Positions 10,831-20,202 of a stretch of DNA of 64,000 nucleotides are shown piece after piece (positions within the stretch are counted from its first letter, which is position 1; the number at the start of each line of letters is the position of its first letter). The notes beneath the pieces were generated by a model. It made no database searches, had not been told where the DNA came from, and was given only the letters and a program-made list of their open reading frames with translations. The translations under genes were made by a program, and so were the position numbers. This DNA comes from Microvirga arsenatis (GTDB taxonomy: Bacteria; Pseudomonadota; Alphaproteobacteria; Rhizobiales; Beijerinckiaceae). The stretch is from the NCBI RefSeq assembly GCF_009910705.1, contig NZ_JAAAXJ010000002.1, positions 535,585-599,584 on the forward strand. Reading direction: 5' to 3'.

Positions 10831-10855
10831 CCGTCCGGAGCCCGGCTCCGGACGG
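10831..10855 (+). terminator. Strong hairpin between rpsO and pnp (attenuator or processing site)
   Basis: CCGTCCGGAGCC (10831-10842) is followed after one base by its exact complement GGCTCCGGACGG, 20 bases after the rpsO stop. There is no T tract, so it may act as an RNA 3' end stabiliser or nuclease entry site rather than a full terminator. In E. coli the same interval has a leaky terminator and RNase III site that control pnp. Confidence 0.6.
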
Positions 10856-11032
10856 CCTCCACACCGGTACGGGCCACAAGGCCACGGTGTTTTTACGAAG
10901 GAGGCGGCAGACGCGATGACCATGGCAGGATCGCAAGAGGCTTCACCAGGCGGGCATGCCCTGCCGCGGAGCCTCTTGCCGTCTTGCTCATGGCATCGGG
11001 CCCCGCCTCGGCTGTCATGAAAGACTGAACCT

Positions 11033-13210
11033 ATGTTCGATATCCAACGCGAAGAACTGATCTGGGCCGGGCGCAAGCTCGTGCTCGAAACGGGCAAGAT
11101 GGCCCGCCAGGCCGACGGCGCCGTCGTCGCCTCCTACGGCGAGACCACCGTCCTCGCCACCGTCGTCTCGGCCAAGGAGCCGAAGCCCGGCGTCGACTTC
11201 TTCCCGCTCACGGTGAACTACCAGGAGCGCGCCTACGCCGCCGGCCGCATCCCGGGCGGCTACTTCAAGCGCGAGGGCCGTCCGACCGAGAAGGAGACCC
11301 TGGTCTCCCGCCTCATCGACCGCCCGATCCGCCCCCTCTTCGTCGAGGGCTACCGCAACGACACGCAGGTCGTCGTGACCGTGCTCTCGCACGATCTCGA
11401 GAACGACCCGGACGTCGTCGCCATGGTGGCGGCGTCTGCCGCCCTCACCCTCTCCGGCGTGCCCTTCATGGGCCCGGTGGGCGCCGCCCGCGTCGGCTAC
11501 ATCAACGGCCAGTACAAGCTGAACCCGCCGCTGCAGGAGATGGAGCAATCCTCCCTCGACCTCGTGGTCGCCGGCACGACCGATGCCGTGCTGATGGTCG
11601 AGTCCGAGGCGAAGGAACTGCCCGAGGACGTGATGCTCGGCGCCGTGATGTTCGGCCACAAGCACTTCCAGCCGGTGATCGAGGCCATCATCCGCCTCGC
11701 CGAGAAGGCCGCCAAGGAGCCGCGCGACTACCAGCCGGCCGACATGTCCGAGGTGGAGAAGGCCGTTCTCGCCATCGCCGAGAAGGACCTGCGCGAGGCC
11801 TACAAGATCACCCGGAAGCAGGACCGCTACGCCGCCGTCGACGCCGTGAAGGCGAAGGTGATGGCCGAGCTTCTTCCCCCCGACGGCGAGCCGAAGTTCG
11901 ATCCGGAGCAGGTGAAGGCCGTGTTCAAGGAGGCCCAGGCCAAGGTGGTGCGCTGGAACATCCTCGACGAGGGCAAGCGCATCGACGGCCGCGACCTCAA
12001 GACCGTCCGCCCGATCCTGGCGGAAGTCGGCGTCCTGCCGCGCACCCACGGCTCGGCCGTGTTCACCCGCGGCGAGACGCAGGCTCTCGTGGTGACCACG
12101 CTCGGCACCGGCGAGGACGAGCAGTTCATCGACGAGCTTGAGGGCACCCGCAAGGAGACCTTCCTGCTGCACTACAACTTCCCGCCCTATTCCGTGGGCG
12201 AGACGGGCCGCATGGGCTCGCCCGGCCGCCGCGAGATCGGCCACGGCAAGCTCGCCTGGCGCGCCATCCACCCGATGCTGCCGGCCGCGCACGAGTTCCC
12301 CTACACGATCCGCGTCGTGTCGGAGATCACCGAGTCGAACGGCTCCTCCTCCATGGCCACGGTCTGCGGCGCCTCGCTGGCGCTGATGGATGCGGGCGTG
12401 CCCCTGCGCCGTCCGGTGGCGGGCATCGCCATGGGCCTCATCCTCGAGGGTGAGCGCTTCGCGGTCCTGTCCGACATCCTCGGCGACGAGGACCACCTCG
12501 GCGACATGGACTTCAAGGTGGCCGGAACGGAGCAGGGCATCACCTCGCTCCAGATGGACATCAAGATCGCCGGCATCACGGAAGAGATCATGCGCGTCGC
12601 GCTCGAGCAGGCTCAGGCCGGCCGCACGCACATCCTCGCCGAGATGAACAAGGCCCTCACCGCCCCGCGCGCCGAGCTCGGCGAGCATGCCCCGCGCATC
12701 GAGACGATGCAGATCCCGGTCGACAAGATCCGCGAGGTCATCGGCTCGGGCGGCAAGGTCATCCGCGAGATCGTGGAGAAGACCGGCGCCAAGATCGACA
12801 TCAACGACGACGGCCTCATCAAGATCGCCTCCGCCGACGGCAAGTCGATCAAGGCCGCCTACAACTGGATCCGCTCCATCGTGGCGGAGCCGGAAGTGGG
12901 CGTGATCTACGACGGCACCGTGGTGAAGGTGATGGAGTTCGGCGCCTTCGTGAACTTCTTCGGTTCCCGCGACGGCCTCGTGCACATCTCGGAGCTCGCC
13001 AGGAACCGCGTCGCCAAGGTCACGGACGTGGTCAAGGAAGGCGACAAGGTGAAGGTGAAGTTTTTGGGCATGGACGAGCGCGGCAAGGTCCGCCTCTCCA
13101 TGAAGGTGGTCAACCAGGAAACTGGCGAGGACATCACCGAGCAGCTCAAGGCCGAACGCGACGCCGAGCGTGCCCAGCGCGACCAGCAGAAGCAGGCGGC
13201 GGGCGAGTAA
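11033..13210 (+). CDS. pnp: Polyribonucleotide nucleotidyltransferase (PNPase)
   Basis: 725 residues. Two RNase PH domains (about 10-225 and 310-545) flank an all-helical linker. The KH domain follows (about 560-615, [20 protein letters not shown]) and then an S1 domain (about 625-690, [15 protein letters not shown]). PNPase degrades RNA 3' to 5' with phosphate and is a degradosome partner. It follows rpsO after 221 bases containing a strong hairpin, and ends at a good terminator. Confidence 0.98.
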   Translation: MFDIQREELIWAGRKLVLETGKMARQADGAVVASYGETTVLATVVSAKEPKPGVDFFPLTVNYQERAYAAGRIPGGYFKREGRPTEKETLVSRLIDRPIRPLFVEGYRNDTQVVVTVLSHDLENDPDVVAMVAASAALTLSGVPFMGPVGAARVGYINGQYKLNPPLQEMEQSSLDLVVAGTTDAVLMVESEAKELPEDVMLGAVMFGHKHFQPVIEAIIRLAEKAAKEPRDYQPADMSEVEKAVLAIAEKDLREAYKITRKQDRYAAVDAVKAKVMAELLPPDGEPKFDPEQVKAVFKEAQAKVVRWNILDEGKRIDGRDLKTVRPILAEVGVLPRTHGSAVFTRGETQALVVTTLGTGEDEQFIDELEGTRKETFLLHYNFPPYSVGETGRMGSPGRREIGHGKLAWRAIHPMLPAAHEFPYTIRVVSEITESNGSSSMATVCGASLALMDAGVPLRRPVAGIAMGLILEGERFAVLSDILGDEDHLGDMDFKVAGTEQGITSLQMDIKIAGITEEIMRVALEQAQAGRTHILAEMNKALTAPRAELGEHAPRIETMQIPVDKIREVIGSGGKVIREIVEKTGAKIDINDDGLIKIASADGKSIKAAYNWIRSIVAEPEVGVIYDGTVVKVMEFGAFVNFFGSRDGLVHISELARNRVAKVTDVVKEGDKVKVKFLGMDERGKVRLSMKVVNQETGEDITEQLKAERDAERAQRDQQKQAAGE

Positions 13211-13236
13211 CTGGCTTTTAGCCTGACTACGAACAG

Positions 13237-13265
13237 AAAAGGCGCGGCTCCGGCCGCGCCTTTTT
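13237..13265 (+). terminator. Rho-independent terminator after pnp
   Basis: AAAAGGCGCGGC, loop TCCG, GCCGCGCCTTTTT: a near-perfect GC-rich stem followed by a T run, 26 bases after the pnp stop. The A run on the other side means it can also serve the convergent cyclase gene. Confidence 0.9.
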
Positions 13266-13293
13266 CTTTGCTCCAATGAGATGTCGCTGGTGA

Positions 13294-14973
13294 TCACCGC
13301 ACGAGGCTCCCCACCTCCGGAATGATCCAGCTCCCCAAGGGTGCGGCCCGGCCGCGGATGGGGACGATCTGGCGGCTGTGGCCGGAGAGGTCGAGGCCGG
13401 CGCGGGTGGCGAGGTCCTCGGAGATCACGAGCTCGGCGTCGAGCTCCTTGGCCAGGCCCTCCAGGCGGCTGGCCGCATTGATGGTGTCGCCCACCGCCGT
13501 GAGGCTGGTGGCCTGGCCGTAGCCCATCTGGCCGATGATGGCGGGGCCCGCGTGCAGCGCCATGGCGATGCGCAGGGGCTGCTCGAACTCGCTGGCGTAA
13601 TCCTCGTTGAGGCGGGCGAGCCCCGCCCTGATCCGGAGCGCCGCATCCAGCGCCTGGCGGGCCGCCTCCTGCGGGGTGGTGCGCAGGCCGAAGAGGGCGA
13701 GCACCCCGTCGCCGATGAACTTGTCGATATGCCCGCCCGCATCCTCCACCGCCTCGCCCACCGTCTCGAAGTAGCGGTTGAGGATGAACACCGTGTCGAA
13801 GGGCAGACGCTTCTCGGTGAGGCCGGTGAAGCCGCGCAGGTCGCAGAACAGCACCGCGACCTCCCTCTCCTGCCCCTGGGCGCGGCCGCCGCGCAGGAGC
13901 GATCCGACCCCGTTGCGCCCCGTGGAGAGAATCGGCACCACCGCGAGGTCGTGGGTGGGCCTGAGCTGGCAGGCGAGCCTCACGTTGGGTCCTGCCTTGA
14001 TGCGCGCCAGCGTTCCGCGCTCCTGGGCCGTCGGCGGCGGCTGATCCTCGAGCCCCTCGATCACGCGCACCCGGCAGGTGGAGCAGCGGCCGCGACCGCC
14101 GCAGACCGACAGGTGGGGGATGCCGATCGTGCGGCTCGCCTCCAGGACGCTGAAGCCCAGGGGCACCGTGGCGGCCTGATTGTTGGGATAGGAGATCCGG
14201 ATCCGCCGGGACCAGAACGGCAGGCGGCGCACCAGGCGGGCGAGCAGCGTTCCCGCGAGAAGCCCGCCGAAGAACGCATAAAGCCCCTGGGCGATCGCGG
14301 GCAGCCGGTCGGAGACGGGCACGGCCGGAACGGCGAAGCGCTCCGGCGCGGCGGCGATCTCCTGCCCGGCCTCGGCGAAGCCGATGAGCGCCAGGACCGG
14401 CACCAGCAGAGCCCCCGTGTAGAGGGTGAGCGCGTAGATGGGAAACCAGGGTTTCGGGCGCAGCCAGAAGTAAAGGCCCAGGCATCCGTGCAGCCAGGCG
14501 ACGACCAGAACCGCCGCCTGCCGGGCTCCGGCTCCCGGGCTCAGAAGCCAGAGATTGCGCACCACCTCCGGATAGCCCGAATCGTGGCCGGTAAGCGCCC
14601 ATTCGATCCGGGTCCCCGTCACATGGGCGACGAGGAGGAAGGGCAGGCTCAGGCCCAGGGTGAGCTGCGCCGCCTCCCGCAGCGGCATGCGCAGGGTGCG
14701 GCGGCGGTAGAGCGCCTGCAGGGCCAGCCCGAAATGCAGCAGGACGGAGCCGTAGAGCAGGATCGTGCCGACCGGGTTGCGCCACAGCCGGTTGAACCAG
14801 GCGCGCCCCGCCTCCATCGCCTCGACGGAGACGAGGCCCAGGGCATGGTTGCTGAAATGGGTGAGCAGGAAGGTGGCGAGCACGAGCCCCGTGCCGAGGC
14901 GGATCTCGCGCCAGGGAATCGCGGCCTCGAACGGGGCCGCCTCGGATCCGGGTCGTTTCGGGGGCTGCTTCAT
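13294..14973 (-). CDS. Membrane-anchored [2Fe-2S] ferredoxin / class III adenylate cyclase fusion
   Basis: 559 residues with three parts. Residues about 25-250 contain several hydrophobic helices with scattered His (His39, His43, His80, His117), resembling a cytochrome-b-like membrane domain. Residues about 257-340 are a plant-type ferredoxin: cluster ligands Cys291, Cys297, Cys300 and Cys335. Residues about 370-545 form a class III nucleotide cyclase: metal ligands Asp378 and Asp422, Lys418 for adenine choice, and Asn499 and Arg503 in the VGDTINAASRLE segment. All catalytic residues are present, so cAMP synthesis controlled by redox state is plausible but inferred. It stands alone, convergent with pnp. 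Confidence 0.9.
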   Translation of the reverse strand: MKQPPKRPGSEAAPFEAAIPWREIRLGTGLVLATFLLTHFSNHALGLVSVEAMEAGRAWFNRLWRNPVGTILLYGSVLLHFGLALQALYRRRTLRMPLREAAQLTLGLSLPFLLVAHVTGTRIEWALTGHDSGYPEVVRNLWLLSPGAGARQAAVLVVAWLHGCLGLYFWLRPKPWFPIYALTLYTGALLVPVLALIGFAEAGQEIAAAPERFAVPAVPVSDRLPAIAQGLYAFFGGLLAGTLLARLVRRLPFWSRRIRISYPNNQAATVPLGFSVLEASRTIGIPHLSVCGGRGRCSTCRVRVIEGLEDQPPPTAQERGTLARIKAGPNVRLACQLRPTHDLAVVPILSTGRNGVGSLLRGGRAQGQEREVAVLFCDLRGFTGLTEKRLPFDTVFILNRYFETVGEAVEDAGGHIDKFIGDGVLALFGLRTTPQEAARQALDAALRIRAGLARLNEDYASEFEQPLRIAMALHAGPAIIGQMGYGQATSLTAVGDTINAASRLEGLAKELDAELVISEDLATRAGLDLSGHSRQIVPIRGRAAPLGSWIIPEVGSLVR

Positions 14974-15099
14974 CTGGGATGACGGTCGCGATCCTGCCTC
15001 GGCTATGCAGGTGCAGCCGCGCCCGCGAATGTCAAATCACACCTCCTGGACTGGGCGCCGGAAGGGCTTATGCCTAGCGGTGCAAACAGGCCTCGAATC

Positions 15100-15714
15100 A
15101 TGTCCCATATCATCACCAGCGTCTCCGAACTCGAAAGCCTCTACGGGGAGGTCAACACGGCCTCCCTGCGCAAGGAGACGGACCGGATCATGCCCACCTA
15201 CCGGGCCCTCATCGAGGCCGCTCCCTTCGTGGCGCTCGCCACCGGCGGGCCGGAGGGTCTCGACTGCTCGCCCCGCGGCGACGGGCCGGGCTTCGTACGG
15301 GTGCAGGATGAGAAAACCCTGCTCCTGCCCGACCGGCGCGGCAACAACCGGATCGATTCGCTGAAGAACATCGTGCGCGATCCGCGCGTCGCCCTGCTCT
15401 TCCTCATCCCTGGCCTCGGCGAGACCCTGCGCGTGAACGGACGCGCCGCGATTTCCGTCGAGCCGGCGCTACTGGAGAGCTTTTCGGTCGAGGGCAAGCC
15501 GCCGCGAACCGTGATCGCGATCGCGGTCGATGCGGTCTATTTCCAGTGCGCCCGCGCGATTCTGCGCTCGGAATTGTGGAACCCGGCCCGGCACGTGCCG
15601 CGCGGGAGCCTGCCGAGCGCCGGGCAGATGCTCGCGGCGCTCACGGACAACGAGGCGGGCGGCGAGGCCTACGACAAGGCACTGCCGGAGCGCCAGCGCA
15701 GCACGCTCTATTGA
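15100..15714 (+). CDS. PPOX-class FMN-dependent flavoprotein (pyridoxamine 5'-phosphate oxidase fold)
   Basis: 204 residues from MSHIITSVSELESLYG. The split-barrel PPOX pattern is clear: FVALATGGPEGLDCSPRGD, LLLPDRRGNNRIDSLKNIV and VALLFLIPGLGETLRVNG, which matches the MSMEG_1061-type subgroup. It probably binds FMN; the substrate is unknown. An alternative start at 15070 has GGAAGGG only three bases away; I prefer 15100 because the family homology begins there. It is divergent from the cyclase gene. Confidence 0.87.
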   Translation: MSHIITSVSELESLYGEVNTASLRKETDRIMPTYRALIEAAPFVALATGGPEGLDCSPRGDGPGFVRVQDEKTLLLPDRRGNNRIDSLKNIVRDPRVALLFLIPGLGETLRVNGRAAISVEPALLESFSVEGKPPRTVIAIAVDAVYFQCARAILRSELWNPARHVPRGSLPSAGQMLAALTDNEAGGEAYDKALPERQRSTLY

Positions 15715-15729
15715 TGCGCTTTTTGAAGC

Positions 15730-15774
15730 GCATCGTCGGGAGCGCAAAACCAGGACCACTTTTGCGCACGATGC
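15730..15774. repeat. Dispersed palindrome, family F (GCATCG...GCGCAAAA / TTTTGCGC...CGATGC)
   Basis: Outer arms GCATCGT and ACGATGC, inner arms GCGCAAAA and TTTTGCGC around CCAGGACCAC. A related copy with compensatory arm changes lies at 63744-63790. Such elements are common in rhizobial intergenic DNA. This copy starts 16 bases after the PPOX stop. Confidence 0.65.
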
Positions 15775-15845
15775 ACTTGACCTGAAACCTCCTGCCCCCG
15801 AAAAGGCAGGTCTCGTTTTCGTAAAGTGAGGCTCAAGAACAACCC

Positions 15846-16196
15846 ATGACGATCCAGCGCATCAAGCCCGGCCCGCGCATGAGCGGCGCCGTCGTTCACG
15901 GCAACACGGTCTATCTCGCCGGCCAGGTCGCTCAGGAGAGCGCAGGCAAGAGCGTCACCGAGCAGACGAAGGAGATTCTCTCCATCATCGACAGCCTGCT
16001 GGCGGAAGCCGGCACGGACAAGTCGAAGATCCTGATGGCCAATATCTGGCTCACGGACATGGGCACGTTCCAGGAGATGAACGCGGTGTGGGATGCCTGG
16101 GTGTCGCCGGGCAACACGCCGGCCCGCGCCACCGTTGAGGCGAGGCTCGCGGCGCCCGCCTTCAAGGTCGAGATCGCCGTCATCGCGGCGAAGTAA
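15846..16196 (+). CDS. RidA family protein (enamine/imine deaminase)
   Basis: 116 residues covering the whole YjgF/YER057c/UK114 fold. Family marks: VYLAGQVAQ, the strand KILMANIWLTDM, and ARATVEARLAAPAFKVEIAVIA with the Arg that binds the carboxylate of the enamine. RidA removes reactive 2-aminoacrylate-type intermediates made by PLP enzymes. A family F repeat lies in the 131-base gap before it, and a bidirectional terminator follows. Confidence 0.92.
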   Translation: MTIQRIKPGPRMSGAVVHGNTVYLAGQVAQESAGKSVTEQTKEILSIIDSLLAEAGTDKSKILMANIWLTDMGTFQEMNAVWDAWVSPGNTPARATVEARLAAPAFKVEIAVIAAK

Positions 16197-16212
16197 GATT
16201 TACGAGCAGAAA

Positions 16213-16236
16213 GAAGCGGGCCCCAAGGCCCGCTTC
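16213..16236. terminator. Bidirectional terminator between ridA-like and BA14K genes
   Basis: GAAGCGGGCC, loop CCAA, GGCCCGCTTC: a perfect 10-bp stem between two convergent genes. A-rich sequence on the left gives a T-rich tail on the minus strand (TTTCT); the plus-strand tail is weaker. Confidence 0.75.
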
Positions 16237-16258
16237 GTTCATTCAAGCCTGCCACAGG

Positions 16259-16729
16259 TTACGGGCAGGGATGGCGCATGCCGTCGTAGCCGAGATAAGT
16301 GCCCGAGGCCGGATCGTACGAGCGGTAGCGCTGGGCGCAGTAGGCATGGGTGTTGCCGCCATAGACCGGGGCGGCCTGAGCCTGCGACTGGGCGATCGCG
16401 CCGCCGATGATGGCGCCGGTGGCGAGACCGAGAGCGCCGGCCGCCAGGGCGTTGCCGCGGTCGCGGCGGTAATAGCGGCGGTCACCATAATAGCGACGAT
16501 CCCCGTAGTAGCGGCCGTCGCCATAGTAGCGCCGCTCCACGTAGCGCGGGCCGCTCCGGTAGACGCGGCGCTCGATATACTGCGAGTAGTCGGCGTTCAC
16601 GGTGCCGTTTTGGATGGCGGAGACAAGCTCGTTGACCGGCGCCGTCTGCACTTCTGCTGCGGAAGCCGGAGCCAGACCGAAGGTACCGAGAGCAGCGGTC
16701 GCGGCCACAGCCATGAAGAATTTACGCAT
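16259..16729 (-). CDS. BA14K family protein, secreted
   Basis: 156 residues. It starts with a clear signal peptide (MRKFFMAVAATAALGTFGLA, cleavage after about Ala24) and has GGAGGAAA eight bases upstream. Tandem repeats rich in Tyr, Arg and Asp (about 55-95) follow, then a glycine-zipper-like hydrophobic stretch (about 97-118), and the conserved C-terminal BA14K motif YCAQRYRSYDPASGTYLGYD ending in RHPCP. BA14K of Brucella is an immunoreactive, lectin-like cell-envelope protein; the function is otherwise unknown. Confidence 0.9.
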   Translation of the reverse strand: MRKFFMAVAATAALGTFGLAPASAAEVQTAPVNELVSAIQNGTVNADYSQYIERRVYRSGPRYVERRYYGDGRYYGDRRYYGDRRYYRRDRGNALAAGALGLATGAIIGGAIAQSQAQAAPVYGGNTHAYCAQRYRSYDPASGTYLGYDGMRHPCP

Positions 16730-16799
16730 GGGATTTCCTCCAATGTTGCAAGGCGAACGCTCAAGCCGCAAGGTCGTTCCCAATGTTGGGAATTCCGGG

Positions 16800-17570
16800 C
16801 TAGCCCTCGCGGGAACGTGAGGCCGGAAGGTCCGGCGCCTCCCGTTCTGGCCTCGCGGGCATGGCCCGCCGGCCCTCCAGGCGCCCCTGCCCCGTCGGAC
16901 ACAGATCCAGCACCGCGCAGCGCCCGCAGGCGGGGTTCTTGAAGAAGCAGCAGCGCTGTCCGTGCAGCATCATGACCTCGTGATGGTCGTAGACCTGTTG
17001 CGCGTCCCATTCCTGCGGCAGGAGCGCGGCGAGCGCCCCATGGGACGGCCCCACCGCCACCGATTGCGGGATGAGGCCCGTGCGCTGGGCGACCCGGTGG
17101 TGGTGGCTGTCCACGGGAAGCGCCGCCTTGCGCAGCACCGAGAAGGAGAGCACCGCAGCGCTCGTCTTCGGTCCGATGCCCGGAATGCTCTCGAGCCAGG
17201 CCCGCGCCTCCGTGACCGGCATGTCCTTGAGGAAATCGAGGGAGAGGCTGCCGTGCCGCTCCTCGACGGCGCGCAGCACCGCCTGAAGGCGCGGCGCCTT
17301 CTGCTCCGGCCAGGTCACTCCTTCGATCGTCGCCTCCACCTCCTCCGTCGGCGCGTTCATGAGCGCGCGCCAATCGCTGAAGCGTGCCCGCAGGGCCTTG
17401 AAGGCGCGCCCGGAATCCGCGTTGCGGGTGCGGTGGGACAGGAGCGAGGAGATCAGCTCGCTTAAGGGGTCGAGGGAATGGAAATACGGAATGGGGCAGC
17501 CATAGACCGCGCAGAGGCGCTCGTGGATGGCGAGCGCCTTCTCCTTCAGGTCCTGCAGCTCCGGATTCAT
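16800..17570 (-). CDS. Endonuclease III-like DNA glycosylase (HhH-GPD) with [4Fe-4S] cluster
   Basis: 256 residues from MNPELQDLKEK. The helix-hairpin-helix ESIPGIGPKTSAAVL carries the Lys, and LPVDSHHHRVAQR carries the catalytic Asp of the HhH-GPD fold. The cluster ligands are in CCFFKNPACGRCAVLDLC, spacing C-x6-C-x2-C-x5-C. It would excise damaged bases. It differs from classical Nth in the SHHHR segment and in a shorter N-terminus, so I call it Nth-like rather than nth. The longer upstream frame reads through a dispersed repeat and is rejected. Confidence 0.88.
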   Translation of the reverse strand: MNPELQDLKEKALAIHERLCAVYGCPIPYFHSLDPLSELISSLLSHRTRNADSGRAFKALRARFSDWRALMNAPTEEVEATIEGVTWPEQKAPRLQAVLRAVEERHGSLSLDFLKDMPVTEARAWLESIPGIGPKTSAAVLSFSVLRKAALPVDSHHHRVAQRTGLIPQSVAVGPSHGALAALLPQEWDAQQVYDHHEVMMLHGQRCCFFKNPACGRCAVLDLCPTGQGRLEGRRAMPARPEREAPDLPASRSREG

Positions 17571-17611
17571 CCCGGGGCAAGTCGCGAATCGGCGGGGCGG
17601 TTCCACAACGC

Positions 17612-17815
17612 TGTCATCACCGGCCCTGTGCCGGTGATCCCGAGCGGAGAGACGCCGCGCTTTATGTGGTCGGGATGGCCGGGACAAGCCCGGCCATGAC
17701 GGCTAGGAGGGTGTCATTCCCGGCCGGAGCGTCAGCGGAGAGGAAGGGAATCCACAACCATGCGCTACGCTATGGATCCCCTTCCCTCGCTATGCTCGCC
17801 GGGGATGACAACGTC
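17612..17815. repeat. Dispersed hairpin repeats, family A plus a related E unit
   Basis: The 246-base gap between the glycosylase and hslU is made of repeats. The A unit (17616-17697) has hairpin ATCACCGGC/GCCGGTGAT and hairpin ATGGCCGGG/CCCGGCCAT. A second unit (about 17711-17810) has GTCATTCCCGGCC and GCCGGGGATGAC arms around GGAAGGGAATCC and GATCCCCTTCCC. The A unit recurs at 20921-21005 and, split by an insertion, at 58508-58706. A piece like the second unit is at 51347-51425. Confidence 0.75.
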
Positions 17816-17818
17816 GCT

Positions 17819-19126
17819 TTACAAAATAAACCGGCTCAGGTCCGTGTTCTTGGCAAGCGACTCCACCTCGCCGCGCACATAGGCAGCGTCGATGGTCACC
17901 GTCTCGCCGGAACGGTCGGGGGCGGTGAAGGACACGTCGTCGAGCACGCGCTCGAGCACCGTCTGCAACCGGCGCGCGCCGATGTTCTCGACGGTATTGT
18001 TCACCTCGACCGCCACCTGCGCCAGCGCATCGATGGCATCCTCCGTGAACACGAGGTCGACGCCTTCCGTCTTCATCAGGGCGACGGATTGCTTGATCAG
18101 GCTCGCCTCCGTCTCCGTGAGGATGCGGCGGAAATCCTCGACGGTCAGCGGTGAGAGCTCGACGCGGATCGGCAGGCGGCCCTGCAGCTCGGGCAGAAGG
18201 TCCGAGGGCTTCGACACGTGGAAGGCGCCCGACGCGATGAAGAGGATGTGGTCCGTCTTCACGGGCCCGTATTTCGTCGAGACGGTGGTGCCCTCGATCA
18301 GGGGCAGGAGATCGCGCTGCACGCCTTCGCGGGACACGTCCGCGCCGGTGCGGCCCTCGCGGCCGGCGATCTTGTCGATCTCGTCGAGGAACACGATGCC
18401 GTTGTTCTCCACCTGGCGCAGGGCCTCCTGCACGATGGCGTCCTGGTCGAGCATCTTGTCGGCCTCTTCCGTCACCAGCGGCTCGTAGGCCTCGCGCACC
18501 GTGGTGCGGCGGGTCTTGCGCTGGCCCCCGAAAGCCTTGCCGAACACGTCGGAGAGGTTGATCGCGCCCACCGACGCGCCCGGCATGCCCGGGATCTCGA
18601 ACATCGGCATCCCACCGCCCGACTGCTGCAGCTCGATCTCGATCTCCTTGTCGTCGAGCTCGTTGGCGCGCAGCTTACGGCGGAACGCGTCACGGGTGAC
18701 CGCGCTCGCCGTGGCGCCGACGAGCGCGTCGAGCACGCGCTCCTCCGCCGCGATGTGCGCTTTCGCCTGCACCTGGCGGCGGCGCTCCTCCTTCACGAGG
18801 CCGATGCCGATCTCCACGAGGTCGCGCACGATCTGCTCCACGTCGCGGCCCACATAGCCCACCTCCGTGAACTTGGTCGCCTCGACCTTGAGGAAGGGCG
18901 CGCCCGCGAGCTTGGCGAGACGGCGCGAGATCTCGGTCTTGCCGCAGCCGGTGGGGCCGATCATGAGGATGTTCTTGGGCGCCACCTCCTCGCGCAGTGA
19001 ACCTTCGAGCTGCTGCCGGCGCCAGCGATTGCGCAGGGCGATGGCGACGGCGCGCTTGGCATCGTTCTGGCCGACGATGTAGCGGTCGAGTTCGGAAACG
19101 ATTTCGCGGGGAGAAAAGGTGGTCAT
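17819..19126 (-). CDS. hslU: ATP-dependent protease ATPase subunit HslU
   Basis: 435 residues from [20 protein letters not shown]; an open frame continues upstream but lacks homology. AAA+ motifs: Walker A GPTGCGKT at 57-64, Walker [13 protein letters not shown], sensor region [14 protein letters not shown] and the conserved C-terminus [14 protein letters not shown] ending DLSRFIL, which docks into HslV. HslU unfolds substrates and feeds HslV. The start overlaps by four bases (ATGA) the end of an inserted membrane-protein gene lying between it and hslV. Confidence 0.97.
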   Translation of the reverse strand: MTTFSPREIVSELDRYIVGQNDAKRAVAIALRNRWRRQQLEGSLREEVAPKNILMIGPTGCGKTEISRRLAKLAGAPFLKVEATKFTEVGYVGRDVEQIVRDLVEIGIGLVKEERRRQVQAKAHIAAEERVLDALVGATASAVTRDAFRRKLRANELDDKEIEIELQQSGGGMPMFEIPGMPGASVGAINLSDVFGKAFGGQRKTRRTTVREAYEPLVTEEADKMLDQDAIVQEALRQVENNGIVFLDEIDKIAGREGRTGADVSREGVQRDLLPLIEGTTVSTKYGPVKTDHILFIASGAFHVSKPSDLLPELQGRLPIRVELSPLTVEDFRRILTETEASLIKQSVALMKTEGVDLVFTEDAIDALAQVAVEVNNTVENIGARRLQTVLERVLDDVSFTAPDRSGETVTIDAAYVRGEVESLAKNTDLSRFIL

Positions 19127-20202
19127 GATGACGAAAGAATGGGGTGTGGCAGCCGTCGCGCAAGATGTAAGGGAAGAAGTCGCAGGAGAGCGGTGCGAAC
19201 CGGACGCCAGCCCGCGCTGAGCAGGAGAACGAAGGCACCGAGGGCGAGGAGGGTCACCGGCCAAGTGCGATCAGTAAGGCCTATCTGCGAAATCAGAGAT
19301 GAAAAGGCGAATCCGGCATAGCTCAAACCCGAGACGAGCATCGCGCGTCTGTCGATTACAACAGCTACGGCAGCGAGCAGAATAAAGATAAGGAGCACTG
19401 CCACCGGCATGACCGCCTTAGGCAGGAGATCGTTGTGCACAGCGATGTGCGAGATCAGTGGATGAACGATGAGAGGCGCTGCCAGCATATGCAGTCAGAA
19501 GGCAATGTCGTTACGCCGGGTGACTCGCTCTGGATCGGAGAGATCGAAGCGCATCGCCAGAACAAACACAGCGCAGCCTGTAACGAAGATAACCAGCGCC
19601 ACACCCCATTGTGGAAGGTCAGGGAAGATCGAGAATATCGTTCCAAGAACCGCCGTGACTAGGGCCGTGATGGCCGCTGCAATGGTGATCGGCACCCGAA
19701 AGCGCCAATAGTGAACGGCCAGCATCACCATAGTCAGCAGGGCAGAGATGACAACGGAGCCCATCGATTTCGAAGCAATCCCGAGAAGGTCCAGGAATCC
19801 AGGCTTCAAGTTCACCGGTTCTATCGCGGCGAAAAGAGTATCCGCTACCTTGAAGAGAGAGACACTGAAGAGACACAGCAGAACAATGCTGGGAAGCGCC
19901 ATACGCCGGCGCCGAGTGAAGAACTCCGCCAAGAGCCATGATACAACGACAAGCAAGCCCCATGTAGCCAGAGGACCGGTGACTTGCTTCGACAAAAACC
20001 AAAGCGCACCCGTAAAGAGCCCAATGCCGAGCGTCACGAAAATATCGCTGAACCCTGTCACGAAGCGCAGCTTCTCGTCGTCCTCCGGCTCAGGTGCCGC
20101 CGCAGCGGCCATATCATGGGCCAGTTTGCGCAGGTCACTGACCTGCTGGTTCGTCACAATCCCTCGGACAACTCCCTGTTCGAGGACGGCATCGGTGATC
20201 AT
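19123..20202 (-). pseudogene. Multi-pass membrane protein between hslV and hslU, interrupted by an in-frame TGA
   Basis: One frame of 360 codons, broken by a single TGA at 19497-19495. The first part (235 residues, [12 protein letters not shown]...) ends RRNDIAF; the frame resumes directly as LHMLAAPLIVHPL (121 more residues). The stop sits where a Trp (TGG) would fit an uninterrupted AF-W-LH segment. About ten hydrophobic helices are visible; no function recognised. Base composition is near 50% GC, far below the neighbours. It is coupled at both ends: TAATG with hslV and ATGA with hslU. It may be a nonsense mutant, a two-part gene, or a sequencing error. Confidence 0.75.

Noticed and set aside
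11015..14785. A very long minus-strand open frame spanning pnp and the cyclase gene
   Set aside because: It crosses a strong terminator and two convergent genes and shows only composition-driven residues, so it is an antisense artefact.
19490..19500. Selenocysteine at the in-frame TGA
   Set aside because: No downstream SECIS-like hairpin was recognised, the protein is a membrane protein without redox motif, and Trp fits the context better.
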